A stretch of 56,132 nucleotides of DNA, from NCBI GenBank assembly GCA_019359285.1, contig JAHHHQ010000072.1, forward strand, positions 1-56,132. The letters are read 5' to 3'. Under the pieces are notes generated by a model. That model was not told the origin of the DNA. It ran no database searches and saw only the letters and a list, made by a program, of their open reading frames with translations. Positions 40,350 to 49,380 of the stretch are shown piece after piece. This DNA comes from Nodosilinea sp. WJT8-NPBG4. Its GTDB lineage: Bacteria; Cyanobacteriota; Cyanobacteriia; Phormidesmidales; Phormidesmidaceae. Made by a program: the position numbers and the translations under genes. The number at the start of each line of letters is the position of its first letter. Position 1 is the stretch's first letter.

Positions 40350-41224
40350 TGCACAGCAGTCTACTGGTGCTCACGATTGTGGTGGCCACGATCTGGCGGT
40401 GGCGGTGGCAACAGTGCGATGGGCCTTGGTCAGTCCGCTGGGAGTCTGCCCTCAGTGCCTTTTGTCTGCCGCCGCTGATGATTGTGCTGGCTGCCGTGGC
40501 GGTGCTCTCCATGGGCCACCATGGCACCATGATCGGCCAAGCGGTTAGTCCGGCGGGGTGCTGGGCTAGCCTCGGGATCTTGTCCTTTGCCGCTGGTGTT
40601 TTAGCTTACGCGCTGGGCCAGGCGGTGCGCACTGCTTGGGGGCTGCGCCAATACACCGTGGTCTCGCTTCCCCAGGGAGAGCAGGCCCGCTGTTTACCCA
40701 TCGACCTGCCGCTGGCCGCTCAGGTGGGGCTGTGGCGCTCGTCGTTGCTGGTCAGTCGGGGCTGGTTAGAGCAGCTGACGGCGAGCGAACAGCAGGCCAT
40801 GCTGGCCCACGAGCAGGCCCACGCTGACCACCGTGATCCGTTCTGGTTTTTCTGGCTAGGTGTCGTGCGGCGCTTTAGCGGCTGGCTACCCAACACCGAA
40901 TCGCTGTGGGAAGAACTGCTGCTGCTGCGAGAACTGCGCGCCGATCGCCAGGCCGCTAGCACTAGTGACCCCCTTCTGTTGGCAGAGCTGTTGGTTAAAC
41001 TCGCTCGACAGATGACTTTGGCTACCCACTCACAATCCTCAAAGCACTGGCTTGAGACCGGAGTGGGCTTTAATCAGGCTTTGTCGCTCACGCGCCTAGA
41101 GCAGCGGGTCAACGCTCTGGTTGCACCAGACACCGAAGTCAAAATTGCTGAACAACGTCAGGCCAAATTGGCTTGGCTAATGGTTGCGATGCTGCCCTTA
41201 GCGGTTACCTGGCTGCATACGTGA
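40349..41224 (+). CDS. M56-family membrane metalloprotease (BlaR1/PetP-like)
   Basis: 291 residues. Membrane helices lie in the first ~110 residues and at the C-terminus. The zinc site is AHEQAH with the two His ligands and catalytic Glu, and the third ligand fits the Glu in LRELRADRQA about 40 residues on. It has no beta-lactam sensor domain, unlike BlaR1, so it is of the short type. It should cleave its partner repressor (the upstream gene, with a 1-base start/stop overlap) at the inner membrane. A copper-linked role as in PetP is inferred. Confidence 0.92.
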   Translation: MHSSLLVLTIVVATIWRWRWQQCDGPWSVRWESALSAFCLPPLMIVLAAVAVLSMGHHGTMIGQAVSPAGCWASLGILSFAAGVLAYALGQAVRTAWGLRQYTVVSLPQGEQARCLPIDLPLAAQVGLWRSSLLVSRGWLEQLTASEQQAMLAHEQAHADHRDPFWFFWLGVVRRFSGWLPNTESLWEELLLLRELRADRQAASTSDPLLLAELLVKLARQMTLATHSQSSKHWLETGVGFNQALSLTRLEQRVNALVAPDTEVKIAEQRQAKLAWLMVAMLPLAVTWLHT

Positions 41225-41226
41225 GC

Positions 41227-41865
41227 TCATTCCCCATAGGGAGCAAGCTGAGCTTGTAAAGCGGGCAAGTCTTCTGGAACGAAAACAGCCATGCGGCCTA
41301 GATAGGCGGTGCCGGCGCGATCGTAGGCAATTTCCTGCCAGTAGGCAAAGCGCTCTCCCTGCCGCACTTCACCTCGTAACACCAGGTTGGGGTTGTCTGT
41401 AGGGTTTGCCCTAGCGCCTCGGGCCGGATAGCGCAGCAGCACCGTTGCCTGGCGATAGTCGTTGAAAATTTCTTGCCCATAAATCGCCCGCAACGACTCA
41501 TCGAGCCGGTCAACGGTGATGGCGTTGGCGTGGTCGGCCAGGCTAAAGCGCTCAGAACGAATCTGGCGGGGGTTTTGGTTGGGCACTACGCCGCTGATCG
41601 GAAACACCGACGCTTGGAAGGTAAACCGCTGCCCTGGGGCAACTAGGCGATTGATGGCAAGGCGATCGCTGGGGGCAGGCTTGAGGGTAGGGTTGTTGCG
41701 AATCCACGACTCGGTTAGGTTCACCGTTTGCCCTGGCAGTGCCCAACTGGGCTGGGCGATTAGGGCTAGGGCTGCAAAGGCTAGAGATCCACGCTTTAGG
41801 GCGATGGCCAAAGGCCCGCTCTTTGGAGCGATCGCACGCCCAAGACCACGTTTAAACCGCATCAT
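41227..41865 (-). CDS. Exported protein of unknown function
   Basis: 212 residues. A basic N-terminus followed by GSLAFAALALIAQPSWA gives a signal peptide with cleavage after ~43, so the mature protein starts LPGQTVNLTESW. The body is rich in beta-type sequence with no cysteines: QRFTFQASVFPISG, then NDYRQATVLLRYPARG and GERFAYWQEIAYD. I recognise no named family, though the style is that of periplasmic cyanobacterial proteins. It converges on the M56 gene with 2 bases between the stops, so no terminator fits between them. Confidence 0.7.
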   Translation of the reverse strand: MMRFKRGLGRAIAPKSGPLAIALKRGSLAFAALALIAQPSWALPGQTVNLTESWIRNNPTLKPAPSDRLAINRLVAPGQRFTFQASVFPISGVVPNQNPRQIRSERFSLADHANAITVDRLDESLRAIYGQEIFNDYRQATVLLRYPARGARANPTDNPNLVLRGEVRQGERFAYWQEIAYDRAGTAYLGRMAVFVPEDLPALQAQLAPYGE

Positions 41866-41929
41866 CTGTCCTGCCTCTCAAGGAACCCGTGCCCGATGAT
41901 AACAACTCTGGAATAGAACGAATCAATAG

Positions 41930-41965
41930 AAATGCCCCGATGGAGAAAATTCCACCGGGGCATTT
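41930..41965 (-). terminator. Terminator of the MoeB-rhodanese gene
   Basis: Stem AAATGCCCCGATGGA/TCCACCGGGGCATTT (one mismatch) around GAAAAT, 16 bases after the moeB-type stop. On the minus strand the right-hand A-run gives a short T-tail. Confidence 0.8.
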
Positions 41966-41981
41966 GGCTAACGCTGGGAGT

Positions 41982-43154
41982 TTAATATTCGGGAACTGAG
42001 GCGTCTACCTCTTGACTCCAGGCGGTGATACCGCCTTTCACGTTGGTGCCCTTAATGCCGTGCTGCTTAAGAATGCCTAGGGCTTTGGCCGATCGCCCAC
42101 CCATTTTGCAGTGCACAATCAGGCGATGGCCATTGAGTAAGTTCTTGACCTGATTAACCCCGTCCCCATTCTCGATGTCAGGTAGAGGCACTAGCACTGA
42201 GCCAGGGATGCGGGCAATTTCGTACTCGTTGGGGTTGCGCACGTCGAGCAGCAGCACGTCATCAGCCCCGCTATCGAGCACCTGCTTCAGCTCGGTGACG
42301 GTCATTTCGGAGATTTCGGCCAACTCTTTCTCTGCCTCCATACGTGCCTGGGGAATGCCGCAGAACTCTTCGTAGTCAATTAACTCTTCGATCACTGGAC
42401 GTACGGGATTGGGCCGCAGCTTCAGCTCTCTAAAGGTCATCTCGAGGGCATTGTAGAGCAGCAGGCGACCGCTGAGGGTATTGCCCGTACCCAAAATTAC
42501 CTTGATGGTTTCGTTGGCCTGAATGACGCCAATGATGCCAGGCAGCACGCCCAGCACGCCACCCTCCGCACAGGAGGGCACCAACCCCGGCGGCGGCGGC
42601 TCGGGGTAGAGGTCCCGGTAGTTGGGACCATCTTGGTAGTTAAAGACTGTGGCTTGGCCCTCAAAACGAAAGATGGAGCCGTAGACGTTGGGCTTGCCCA
42701 GCAGCACGCAGGCGTCGTTGACCAGGTAGCGGGTAGGGAAGTTATCGGTGCCGTCCACCACCACATCGTAGGGTTCAAAGATGCCCAGGGCATTCTCGGC
42801 GCTGAGACGGGTTTCGTAGAGGTCAACCTGGCAGTGGGGATTGATTTCGAGAATGCGGCTTTTGGCCGACTCAATTTTGGGTTTGCCCACCCACGACTCG
42901 CTGTGGATTACCTGACGGTGGAGGTTCGACTGATCGACGGTGTCAAAGTCGACAATGCCGAGGCGGCCAATGCCAGCGGCGGCTAAATACAGCAGCAGGG
43001 GCGAACCCAATCCTCCGGTGCCTACGCAGAGCACACTGGCGGCCTTGAGCTTCTTCTGCCCATCGAGACCCACCTCCGGCAGAATGATGTGGCGGGAGTA
43101 GCGTTCGTACTCCTCTTTGGTGAGCTGAATGTCGTCCAGGTTTGGGTTGAGCAT
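41982..43154 (-). CDS. moeB: MoeB/ThiF-type adenylyltransferase with C-terminal rhodanese (MoeZ type)
   Basis: 390 residues. Residues ~12-250 are an E1-like adenylyltransferase with GTGGLGSP at 45-52, and ~285-390 a rhodanese domain with the active-site Cys349 in VHCKMGGRSAKAL. This fusion (MoeZ/MOCS3 type) activates a ubiquitin-like sulfur carrier such as MoaD or ThiS by adenylation and then loads sulfur. I place the start at ATG 43154, because the upstream frame would begin at a GTG inside the terminator hairpin at 43187. The neighbouring JAMM protease gene (43230) fits a sulfur-carrier processing unit. Confidence 0.93.
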   Translation of the reverse strand: MLNPNLDDIQLTKEEYERYSRHIILPEVGLDGQKKLKAASVLCVGTGGLGSPLLLYLAAAGIGRLGIVDFDTVDQSNLHRQVIHSESWVGKPKIESAKSRILEINPHCQVDLYETRLSAENALGIFEPYDVVVDGTDNFPTRYLVNDACVLLGKPNVYGSIFRFEGQATVFNYQDGPNYRDLYPEPPPPGLVPSCAEGGVLGVLPGIIGVIQANETIKVILGTGNTLSGRLLLYNALEMTFRELKLRPNPVRPVIEELIDYEEFCGIPQARMEAEKELAEISEMTVTELKQVLDSGADDVLLLDVRNPNEYEIARIPGSVLVPLPDIENGDGVNQVKNLLNGHRLIVHCKMGGRSAKALGILKQHGIKGTNVKGGITAWSQEVDASVPEY

Positions 43155-43186
43155 GGCCTCGGCAGAGAAACTGTGGCGGTTAAAAC

Positions 43187-43216
43187 AAAAAACGGTCTGG
43201 GGCACGACCGTTTTTT
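43187..43216 (-). terminator. Terminator between JAMM gene and MoeB gene
   Basis: Stem AAAAAACGGTC/GACCGTTTTTT around TGGGGCAC. On the minus strand it lies 14 bases after the JAMM stop and 33 bases before the MoeB start. It may be an attenuator that sets the ratio of the two. Confidence 0.88.
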
Positions 43217-43229
43217 ACATCATCTAAGC

Positions 43230-43748
43230 TTAGGACAAGAATGAGGCTTTGTTGGCAGATGATCCAATCATTTTCACAGGCTCGGGCTCGAACTGGCTTT
43301 GGTCATTGAGCTGCCAGCTTTTGAAGTCGGCAACTTGCCCTGCCATTACCGAAACAATGATGTAGGAATAGACGGGCCAGGCGAGGGTGCGATCGCACTC
43401 CGATGGCACCGCTACATGGTCGGGGTGCGAGTGAAACACGCCAATAATCTTTAGCCCTCGCTCCCGCGCCGATCGCTGTACTGCCAGCATATCGGCGGGG
43501 TCGATCCAGTAGCGATCGCGCAAGCTGTGGGTTCCATCGCCTGCGGGGTCGGTATAGCCCAGGAGCGAAGGCTCCCAAGCATTGTTTAGAGCGACGACCT
43601 CAACCACAGTGCGGTCGGTCTCGTCGGGCTGATCTTCCGCAAACCCACGCCAGCCCACTAGCAGCCCACAGCATTCTTTGGGGTAGCCAGCGACAGCCGC
43701 TTCGACTATGGCTTGGTAGCAGTCGTCATCAAGGTAAAGATCAGCCAT
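43230..43748 (-). CDS. M67-family JAMM/MPN metallopeptidase
   Basis: 172 residues. The full JAMM zinc site is present: Glu25 (KECCGLL), His106 and His108 in HSHP, and Asp119 in VPSECD. Bacterial JAMM proteins of this family trim the C-terminus of ubiquitin-like sulfur carriers or remove them from conjugates. The downstream gene is a MoeB-rhodanese enzyme that acts on such carriers. The pair therefore probably works on one carrier, which is not encoded nearby. A terminator-like hairpin sits between the two genes. Confidence 0.93.
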   Translation of the reverse strand: MADLYLDDDCYQAIVEAAVAGYPKECCGLLVGWRGFAEDQPDETDRTVVEVVALNNAWEPSLLGYTDPAGDGTHSLRDRYWIDPADMLAVQRSARERGLKIIGVFHSHPDHVAVPSECDRTLAWPVYSYIIVSVMAGQVADFKSWQLNDQSQFEPEPVKMIGSSANKASFLS

Positions 43749-43779
43749 AGCAAAAGATAGTCGCTAACGTTGCCCCTTC

Positions 43780-45471
43780 CTATTCTTCAACTGTTTCCGG
43801 AGTATCAACAGTTTCCGAAGTATCGTCGGTCGGGGTGTCCAGGTTGCTTACAGCTCGCTCTAGGCGAGCTAAGGCGCGGTTGTATTCAAGCACTGCGGTC
43901 ACCAAGTTGCCCTGGGCTTCAGTCAGATCTCGAATGGCATTGATCACCTCGAGCTGCGTACCCACCCCGGCATTAAACCGCAGGTTGGCCAGCTCCAGCG
44001 CTTCCTCAGCCTGATTGACGGCTACCGAGGCCGTGTCAATATTCGACTGGTTAGACACCAGGGTGTAGTAGGCCTCTTCCACCTGCACCCGAATGTCGTT
44101 GCGGGCGCTCTCAAACTCCGACTCATCGGTTTCAATATCGATTTCGCTCTGGTCTGCGCTGGCTCGGGCAGCCCCGCCGTCAAACAGCCGCCAGTTGAAC
44201 TGTGCCCCTAGCGAAAACCCGTCGTCGATGCTGGATGATGCCCCCGACGATGAGCTCAGCAAGCTCTGGACTCCGTACTGAGCAAACAGTCCCAAATTAG
44301 GACGGACCGCTGATAGGCTAGCCTGACGCTGAGCATCGTTGAACTCTCGCTCGACCAAAAACTGCTCTAGCTCTGACCGATTCTGGAAGGCCAGCACAAT
44401 ACTTTCCTCCAGCGAAAGCGGCCAGGCTCCGGCAATGTTGACGGCTAGGGTTGTCAGATCGATCGAGGGCTGAATGTTGAGCCGTCGGGCCAGCTGTCGC
44501 TGGGAGATTTGTCGCTGGCTGGTGGCCTGGGTGAGGGTCTGGCGCGCGTTAGCCACCTGCACCTCGGCCTGCAATACGTCGAACCGGGTGCCAACGCCGA
44601 CTTCTTCGCGCAGCTGGGTATCGCGCAGGTTGCGCTCGGCGGCCTCTAAAAAGGCCTGGTTGATGCGAATTTGCTCGATCGCTTCCTGCACCGCGTAATA
44701 GTCGGTGGTGGTGTTGAGCCGCAAATCTTCACGGGTTTGCTCCACCTGAAGCTCAGAGACTCGCACCTGTCGTTCCGCCGCGCGAATGCGGGCCGATCGC
44801 TCCCCCGACAGGCCCAGGTCATAGTCGGTTCTGAGGGTGCTGCCAGCGGTGGTGCTGGTAGAGTCAAACGTTCCCCCTGATGACGACTGGTTAGCGGTTT
44901 GCAGGTTGGCTCCCAAATCTACCGTGGGTAGCCGCGTCGCTTGCTGAACCCTCAAACCTGCCTGGTTGCGCTCCAGCCGCAGCTGCGCAACGCGAAGTTC
45001 TTCGCTGTTGCGGTAGGCCAACTCAATGGCCGTCTCTAAGGACAATGGCTGGGTACCCAAAATTTCTACCTCCTCGGGCTGGGTGGGCACCAGCAGGGGA
45101 TTAGAGTTAGGAGTCAGGTAATCGGGTGGGGTCTCAAACCCTTGTTCGGTGGGGCGATCGGACTGAGGTATTAGGGAACCAGTCTGCGCTGTGGAGAAGG
45201 AAGTAGCGGCTCCGTCAGCGTCTAAAGGCACGGCCTCTTCGCCGGGCTCCAACCCCGGTGCGCCTGCCTCCGGGGCAGGCACATCCTCAATAATGGTTGG
45301 GGTTGCCTCTAGGGCTTCGGTCTCGGCCTGAGTAATGCTGATTCCCGGGCTATCGTCGACTAAGGGACGAGGCTCAGAGTTAGCTAACCCCGCAGCGGAC
45401 CAGCTAGATAGCGTAATGCCTAGGCTTAGCGGTATAAGGCAACGGCAATAAGAGTAAAGCATAGACACCAT
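43780..45471 (-). CDS. TolC-family outer-membrane efflux channel protein
   Basis: 563 residues. A signal peptide (to ~30) is followed by ~120 residues of Pro/Glu-rich linker. Then come two outer-membrane-efflux (TolC) repeats (~135-340 and ~350-540), with typical long coiled-coil helices such as RNSEELRVAQLRLERNQAGL and RNDIRVQVEEAYYTLVSNQS. TolC trimers form the tunnel for type I secretion and drug efflux; the RTX-type esterase at 6840 is a kind of substrate for such systems. The Glu-rich region just before the stop is low-complexity. No ABC or fusion protein is adjacent. Confidence 0.93.
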   Translation of the reverse strand: MVSMLYSYCRCLIPLSLGITLSSWSAAGLANSEPRPLVDDSPGISITQAETEALEATPTIIEDVPAPEAGAPGLEPGEEAVPLDADGAATSFSTAQTGSLIPQSDRPTEQGFETPPDYLTPNSNPLLVPTQPEEVEILGTQPLSLETAIELAYRNSEELRVAQLRLERNQAGLRVQQATRLPTVDLGANLQTANQSSSGGTFDSTSTTAGSTLRTDYDLGLSGERSARIRAAERQVRVSELQVEQTREDLRLNTTTDYYAVQEAIEQIRINQAFLEAAERNLRDTQLREEVGVGTRFDVLQAEVQVANARQTLTQATSQRQISQRQLARRLNIQPSIDLTTLAVNIAGAWPLSLEESIVLAFQNRSELEQFLVEREFNDAQRQASLSAVRPNLGLFAQYGVQSLLSSSSGASSSIDDGFSLGAQFNWRLFDGGAARASADQSEIDIETDESEFESARNDIRVQVEEAYYTLVSNQSNIDTASVAVNQAEEALELANLRFNAGVGTQLEVINAIRDLTEAQGNLVTAVLEYNRALARLERAVSNLDTPTDDTSETVDTPETVEE

Positions 45472-45672
45472 GGGCTATCACTACCTAAATTGAGTCACCA
45501 ACGGGAAAAATGAAAATATCTGCCACAGTTTTTTAGCATATCGGCACTAAGCGAAGTTAGACCCGCCGAATCCAATCTATCCTCCCATAGAGACCAAACT
45601 ATCTCGATGGGGGGAGGGATTACCCACAGAATTTTCAGTCACCAGTTTAGCAAACTAAACGGTTTAGTACAA

Positions 45673-47130
45673 TTACGACGGTGTCCAATAGCCAGCGGCG
45701 GGCTGTAAATCAGCGAAATTGTGGTCGGGCAGATCGCCGCAGCAGGCCTGCACTAAAGCATCGGTGTCGTCTATAGGAATGACTGGGCACCCAAGGCGCT
45801 GGCTGATCTCGGCTACGCTGAGGTCGTCTAAAAACAGAGTGTCTTGGGCTTGGCCCGAATCGCTGGGCTTAAGCATCACCATCGGCAGCAGTAGGGCATC
45901 ACCTAGGGAGCGATGTCGGGGTGCAGGCTCGTCCCTCCCCGATGGTTGAATGGTAGATGAATCGTGCAGCCCCAGCAGCAGATCGTGGCCGGTCAGCAGC
46001 CCTGTTACCGTCATCTCTCGTCCCCAGTAGTCGCTGGCCAAGGCGGCTAGGCGAACTGTCAAACCTTGGACTTTGTTGAGGCGATCGACGATGGGCTGAA
46101 AGGCATGCTCTACTGCATTGCCCACTACCCAAGTTAGGGTGCGCGGTGGGCTGACGGCCTCGGGCAAGTAGTCGTCAGCTGACTGCTGAAACTCTTTGAG
46201 AAACTGACGAATTGACCCCACCCCGTTGCCCAGTTGGGGATAGTCTTCGTAGTGGCTTTCGTCGGGTACCTCTTGCTGAGCGATTAAAAACCACTCGTCG
46301 GCCAGCCAGACAAAGTTTGTGCCAAACCGCTGCTGACAATCCTGCTGGAAGGCTTGCACCTGAGCAATTACCTGCTGGGCCTGGACCTGAGTCACCGGCG
46401 TCAGCTCGTCATTGGGGGGGCGAAACCGGGTGAGGCCCACGGGGACCACGGCCACCGAAGCTACCGCAGGCACTTCGCCCTCGTGGAACCGGGCTAGATC
46501 CCGCAGGGTGGTGGCTAGGTGAGTGCCATCGTTGATGCCGGGACAAACCACCACCTGCGCGTGAATCTGCAATCGCTGATCGCGGAACCAGGCCAGCTGA
46601 TCGAGAATTTGGCCCGCCCTGGGATTTTTGAGCAGGCGCGATCGCACCTCCGCCTCTGTGGCATGCACCGACACATAAAGGGGCGATAGCCTCATCTGGG
46701 CAATGCGCTCCCACTCTTGGGGCAGCAGGTTAGTGAGGGTCAGGTAGCTGCCGTAGAGAAAGCTCAGGCGGTAGTCGTCATCTTTAAGGTAAAGTGTGCC
46801 GCGCTTGCCAGGAGGCTGCTGATCGATAAAGCAAAAGGGGCAGGCGTTGTTGCACTGCATCAGCCCATCAAAGAGGGCTGTGTCAAACTCCAGGCCCAAA
46901 TCGTCATCGATCTCTTTTTCGATGTCAATATGGTGGGTCTTGCCTCGGGTGTCTAACACCTCTAGGGTTAGGTCTTCGTCAGCGCAGAGAAAGCGATAAT
47001 CGATCAAGTCGCGAGGTTTCTGGCCATTGATGGCCACCAGGGCATCGCCGGGCTCAAAACCAATCTCGTCTGCGATAGAGTCGGGCAGCACGCGGGTAAT
47101 GCGAGCAGGGCGAATAGCCGGGGCAGCCAT
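45673..47130 (-). CDS. TIGR03279-family radical SAM protein
   Basis: 485 residues. A PDZ-like N-terminus (~8-75, RITRVLPDSIADEIGFEPGD) precedes an iron-sulfur motif with Cys93, Cys97 and Cys100 (CNNACPFC, CX3CX2C, the radical SAM pattern). A C-terminal DUF512 domain follows. The family is described from cyanobacteria and relatives, and its reaction is unknown. The residues and length are normal. Its neighbours are TolC on one side and UppP on the other, both unrelated by function. Confidence 0.95.
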   Translation of the reverse strand: MAAPAIRPARITRVLPDSIADEIGFEPGDALVAINGQKPRDLIDYRFLCADEDLTLEVLDTRGKTHHIDIEKEIDDDLGLEFDTALFDGLMQCNNACPFCFIDQQPPGKRGTLYLKDDDYRLSFLYGSYLTLTNLLPQEWERIAQMRLSPLYVSVHATEAEVRSRLLKNPRAGQILDQLAWFRDQRLQIHAQVVVCPGINDGTHLATTLRDLARFHEGEVPAVASVAVVPVGLTRFRPPNDELTPVTQVQAQQVIAQVQAFQQDCQQRFGTNFVWLADEWFLIAQQEVPDESHYEDYPQLGNGVGSIRQFLKEFQQSADDYLPEAVSPPRTLTWVVGNAVEHAFQPIVDRLNKVQGLTVRLAALASDYWGREMTVTGLLTGHDLLLGLHDSSTIQPSGRDEPAPRHRSLGDALLLPMVMLKPSDSGQAQDTLFLDDLSVAEISQRLGCPVIPIDDTDALVQACCGDLPDHNFADLQPAAGYWTPS

Positions 47131-47172
47131 AGCTAAAGAAAGCCTTGGAGAAGCAAAATGTGCCTTCCTATA

Positions 47173-48009
47173 TTAGATGTTTTGCATTTTTCCGGTGGCC
47201 AACGCCAGCAGAATGGCTGCTCCGAAGGCCAGACGGTACCACACAAAGACCCAGGTGCTGTGCTGCTTCAAAAAGCGAATCAGCCAAAAAATCGCCAGAT
47301 AAGACGACACCACCGCCGCCACAATGCCGCCAAGCAGCGGTACTGGGCCAGCAGCCCCAAAGCCAGTGTCTAGGAATCCCTTCAGCTCTACTAGCCCCGA
47401 TAGCGTAATGGCGGGTACCCCCAGCAAAAAGGAGAACCGCGCCGCTGTCGATCGCTCTAATCCCATAAACAGGCCAGCGGTTAGGGTAGACCCCGATCGC
47501 GACACGCCGGGAATCAGCGCTAGAGCCTGGGCAAAGCCCATGGTCACGCCATCTTTTAAGGTGAGCGCCTCAAAGGTGCGCTTGTGGTGGCCGACAATCT
47601 CGGCGGCAGCCAGGACTAGGGCCATCACAATAGAGACTATGGCGATGGTAGAGGCACTGCGCAGAGGCGAATTGTCAAAATCTGGGATGAAGGCTTTGAT
47701 TAAGAGTCCACCCACCACGATGGGAATCGTGCCCAGCAAAATACCCAACCCCAGGCGAAATTCTGAGGAATCAAACTGTTTGGTCATTGTGGCCTTGACC
47801 ATGCCCGTCGTCACCTGGCGGAGGTCATCCCAAAAATAGTAAAGAATGGCTGCAATGCTGCCCAGCTGAATGACTGCGGTAAACGCCACCCCTGGGTCTC
47901 CCCAGCCCAACACCACGGGCACCATCTTGACGTGGGCCGTGCTGCTGATCGGTAAAAATTCCGTCAACCCCTGCACAACGCCAATCACAATGGCTTGGAA
48001 CAGGTTCAT
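47173..48009 (-). CDS. uppP: Undecaprenyl-diphosphatase
   Basis: 278 residues from the ATG at 48009, chosen because GGAGA lies 5 bases upstream; an in-frame ATG 25 codons earlier lacks a ribosome site. UppP recycles the C55 lipid carrier by removing a phosphate, for peptidoglycan and polysaccharide synthesis. Diagnostic motifs are GLTEFLPISSTAHV near 15-28 and IPGVSRSGSTLTAGLF. It has about eight membrane helices. The gap upstream (48010-48547) is unusually long. Confidence 0.95.
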   Translation of the reverse strand: MNLFQAIVIGVVQGLTEFLPISSTAHVKMVPVVLGWGDPGVAFTAVIQLGSIAAILYYFWDDLRQVTTGMVKATMTKQFDSSEFRLGLGILLGTIPIVVGGLLIKAFIPDFDNSPLRSASTIAIVSIVMALVLAAAEIVGHHKRTFEALTLKDGVTMGFAQALALIPGVSRSGSTLTAGLFMGLERSTAARFSFLLGVPAITLSGLVELKGFLDTGFGAAGPVPLLGGIVAAVVSSYLAIFWLIRFLKQHSTWVFVWYRLAFGAAILLALATGKMQNI

Positions 48010-48547
48010 TGTCTCCGTGGTAGGTGTGGTCGCGCCGCCTATTTGAGCTGCCGTAGCTACTAGGTTAGGGAACACAATATTCATAAAGGAGTAACCATAG
48101 TCTGTGGATATAGCGTTGCAAATTTAGCTCTGCTAGCCAGAGGCACCTGCTAAAGGCGATCGGAAAGCCCAAGCGGTTTCTGCCATGGCGCAGTTGGTGA
48201 CTGTGAGTATAGGCCCAGCATGGCTCTGCCTCTTCCCTGGGATACTTCCCTGAACGCTTAAAATAAGTACACTGTTTTCATGGGTAGCCTCTCAACTTGG
48301 CGTTGGTTTTCGCCAACTATCTTTACCTTGACTATTCTATGGAGCGGGAGAGTATCCAGTATTGAGGTAGTTAGATTCTTCGTCCACATTTAATCCCTGA
48401 CTGGTTTAAGTGTGAACTTAGGAACAGTCTTAATCTGAAGACAACCTTAATACTGGTTTGATCGCTGCTGTAGCTTCCCCATCCCCCCCGGGGGCATGTT
48501 ATGTTAACAATGATTAATTAAACACTCAGAATTACGTTGAGTCTACA
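48010..48547. other. Intergenic region between UppP and DUF3120 genes
   Basis: 538 bases between divergent genes. It holds a hairpin TTGGCG(TTGGTTTT)CGCCAA (~48298-48317) and a palindromic CCCCCGGGGG core at ~48485 inside CCCCCCCGGGGGC. The unpaired sequence is otherwise A/T-rich. A small RNA is possible; I could not identify one. Confidence 0.5.
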
Positions 48548-49264
48548 TTGAGCCTTTCCTACAGTTCTGCTTCAAACAAAGAGACGTTGCCGTGGCTGGC
48601 CCTGGTTCAGGGCTGGGTAGCACGGTCCGGTCTTCAACTTAAGGTCTTTGGGGCAGCGCTGGGCCTGGTAATCTTGCCGGTGTTTGTGCAGGCCCCCCTG
48701 GTGCGCTACTTCCCTTGGGTGAGCCTGGCGATTACTCCCCTGTGGCTGGTGCTAGGGGCGTGGCTCATGCAGCGCCCTCGCTGGAGTCTCTGGGGTGACT
48801 TGATCGTCGGCTTTGGGTGGATTTGGCTGACTGGCTCGCTGTACTGGGGCTGGTTTCGGTGGGATCCGGTTGTTCATTTGCCGATTGAGGCCCTGGGTTT
48901 GCCGATCGCCCTAGTCTGTCTCTGTCAAGGCTGGGGCCGGGTGGGCAGCTATTTCTTCTTAGGGTCTCTGTTGGGCACGGCAGTCACAGACCTCTATATC
49001 AATTGGATGCATTTGTTCCCCACCTGGCGGCAGCTGATGCTGACGAGCCCAGATGCGGCTCCCTTGGTGCTGAGGGCGGCTAGCGTTGCCCTGCAAACGG
49101 ATGTGGCAGCTTGCCGAGCCGTGATTTTGGTACTGTTTTTGTTGGTGGCGACGGCGATCGCCCTCAGCACTTCGCGTCAGCTGGCCTGGTGGGCCTTTGG
49201 GGGAGCTGTGTTTAGCACGCTTGTGGTTGATGGGTTGTTCTTTTTGACGGCGTCGCTAGCCTAG
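48548..49264 (+). CDS. DUF3120-family membrane protein
   Basis: 238 residues with about six hydrophobic helices and a conserved-looking core FGWIWLTGSLYWGWFRWDPV, then LPIEALGLP and YINWMHLFPTWR. These match the DUF3120 family of cyanobacteria and plastid relatives, of unknown role. The start is a TTG at 48548; no closer ATG exists in the frame. It lies upstream of the FHA-cyclase gene, 116 bases away on the same strand. Confidence 0.88.
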   Translation: MSLSYSSASNKETLPWLALVQGWVARSGLQLKVFGAALGLVILPVFVQAPLVRYFPWVSLAITPLWLVLGAWLMQRPRWSLWGDLIVGFGWIWLTGSLYWGWFRWDPVVHLPIEALGLPIALVCLCQGWGRVGSYFFLGSLLGTAVTDLYINWMHLFPTWRQLMLTSPDAAPLVLRAASVALQTDVAACRAVILVLFLLVATAIALSTSRQLAWWAFGGAVFSTLVVDGLFFLTASLA

Positions 49265-49380
49265 AGCGGGTATCGGGTCTGCATCTCTGGCATAATAGGG
49301 TCATCTCAGGGATGGTTTGAGGTTGTATGCTGCGATCGCAGCTTGAGTTTTGACGCAGTCGCGCTCAATCGTCTTTCAGT

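Noticed and set aside
48480..48495. CCCCCCCGGGGGC as a terminator
   Set aside because: No T-run follows and it lies inside a divergent promoter region; left as an unexplained palindrome.
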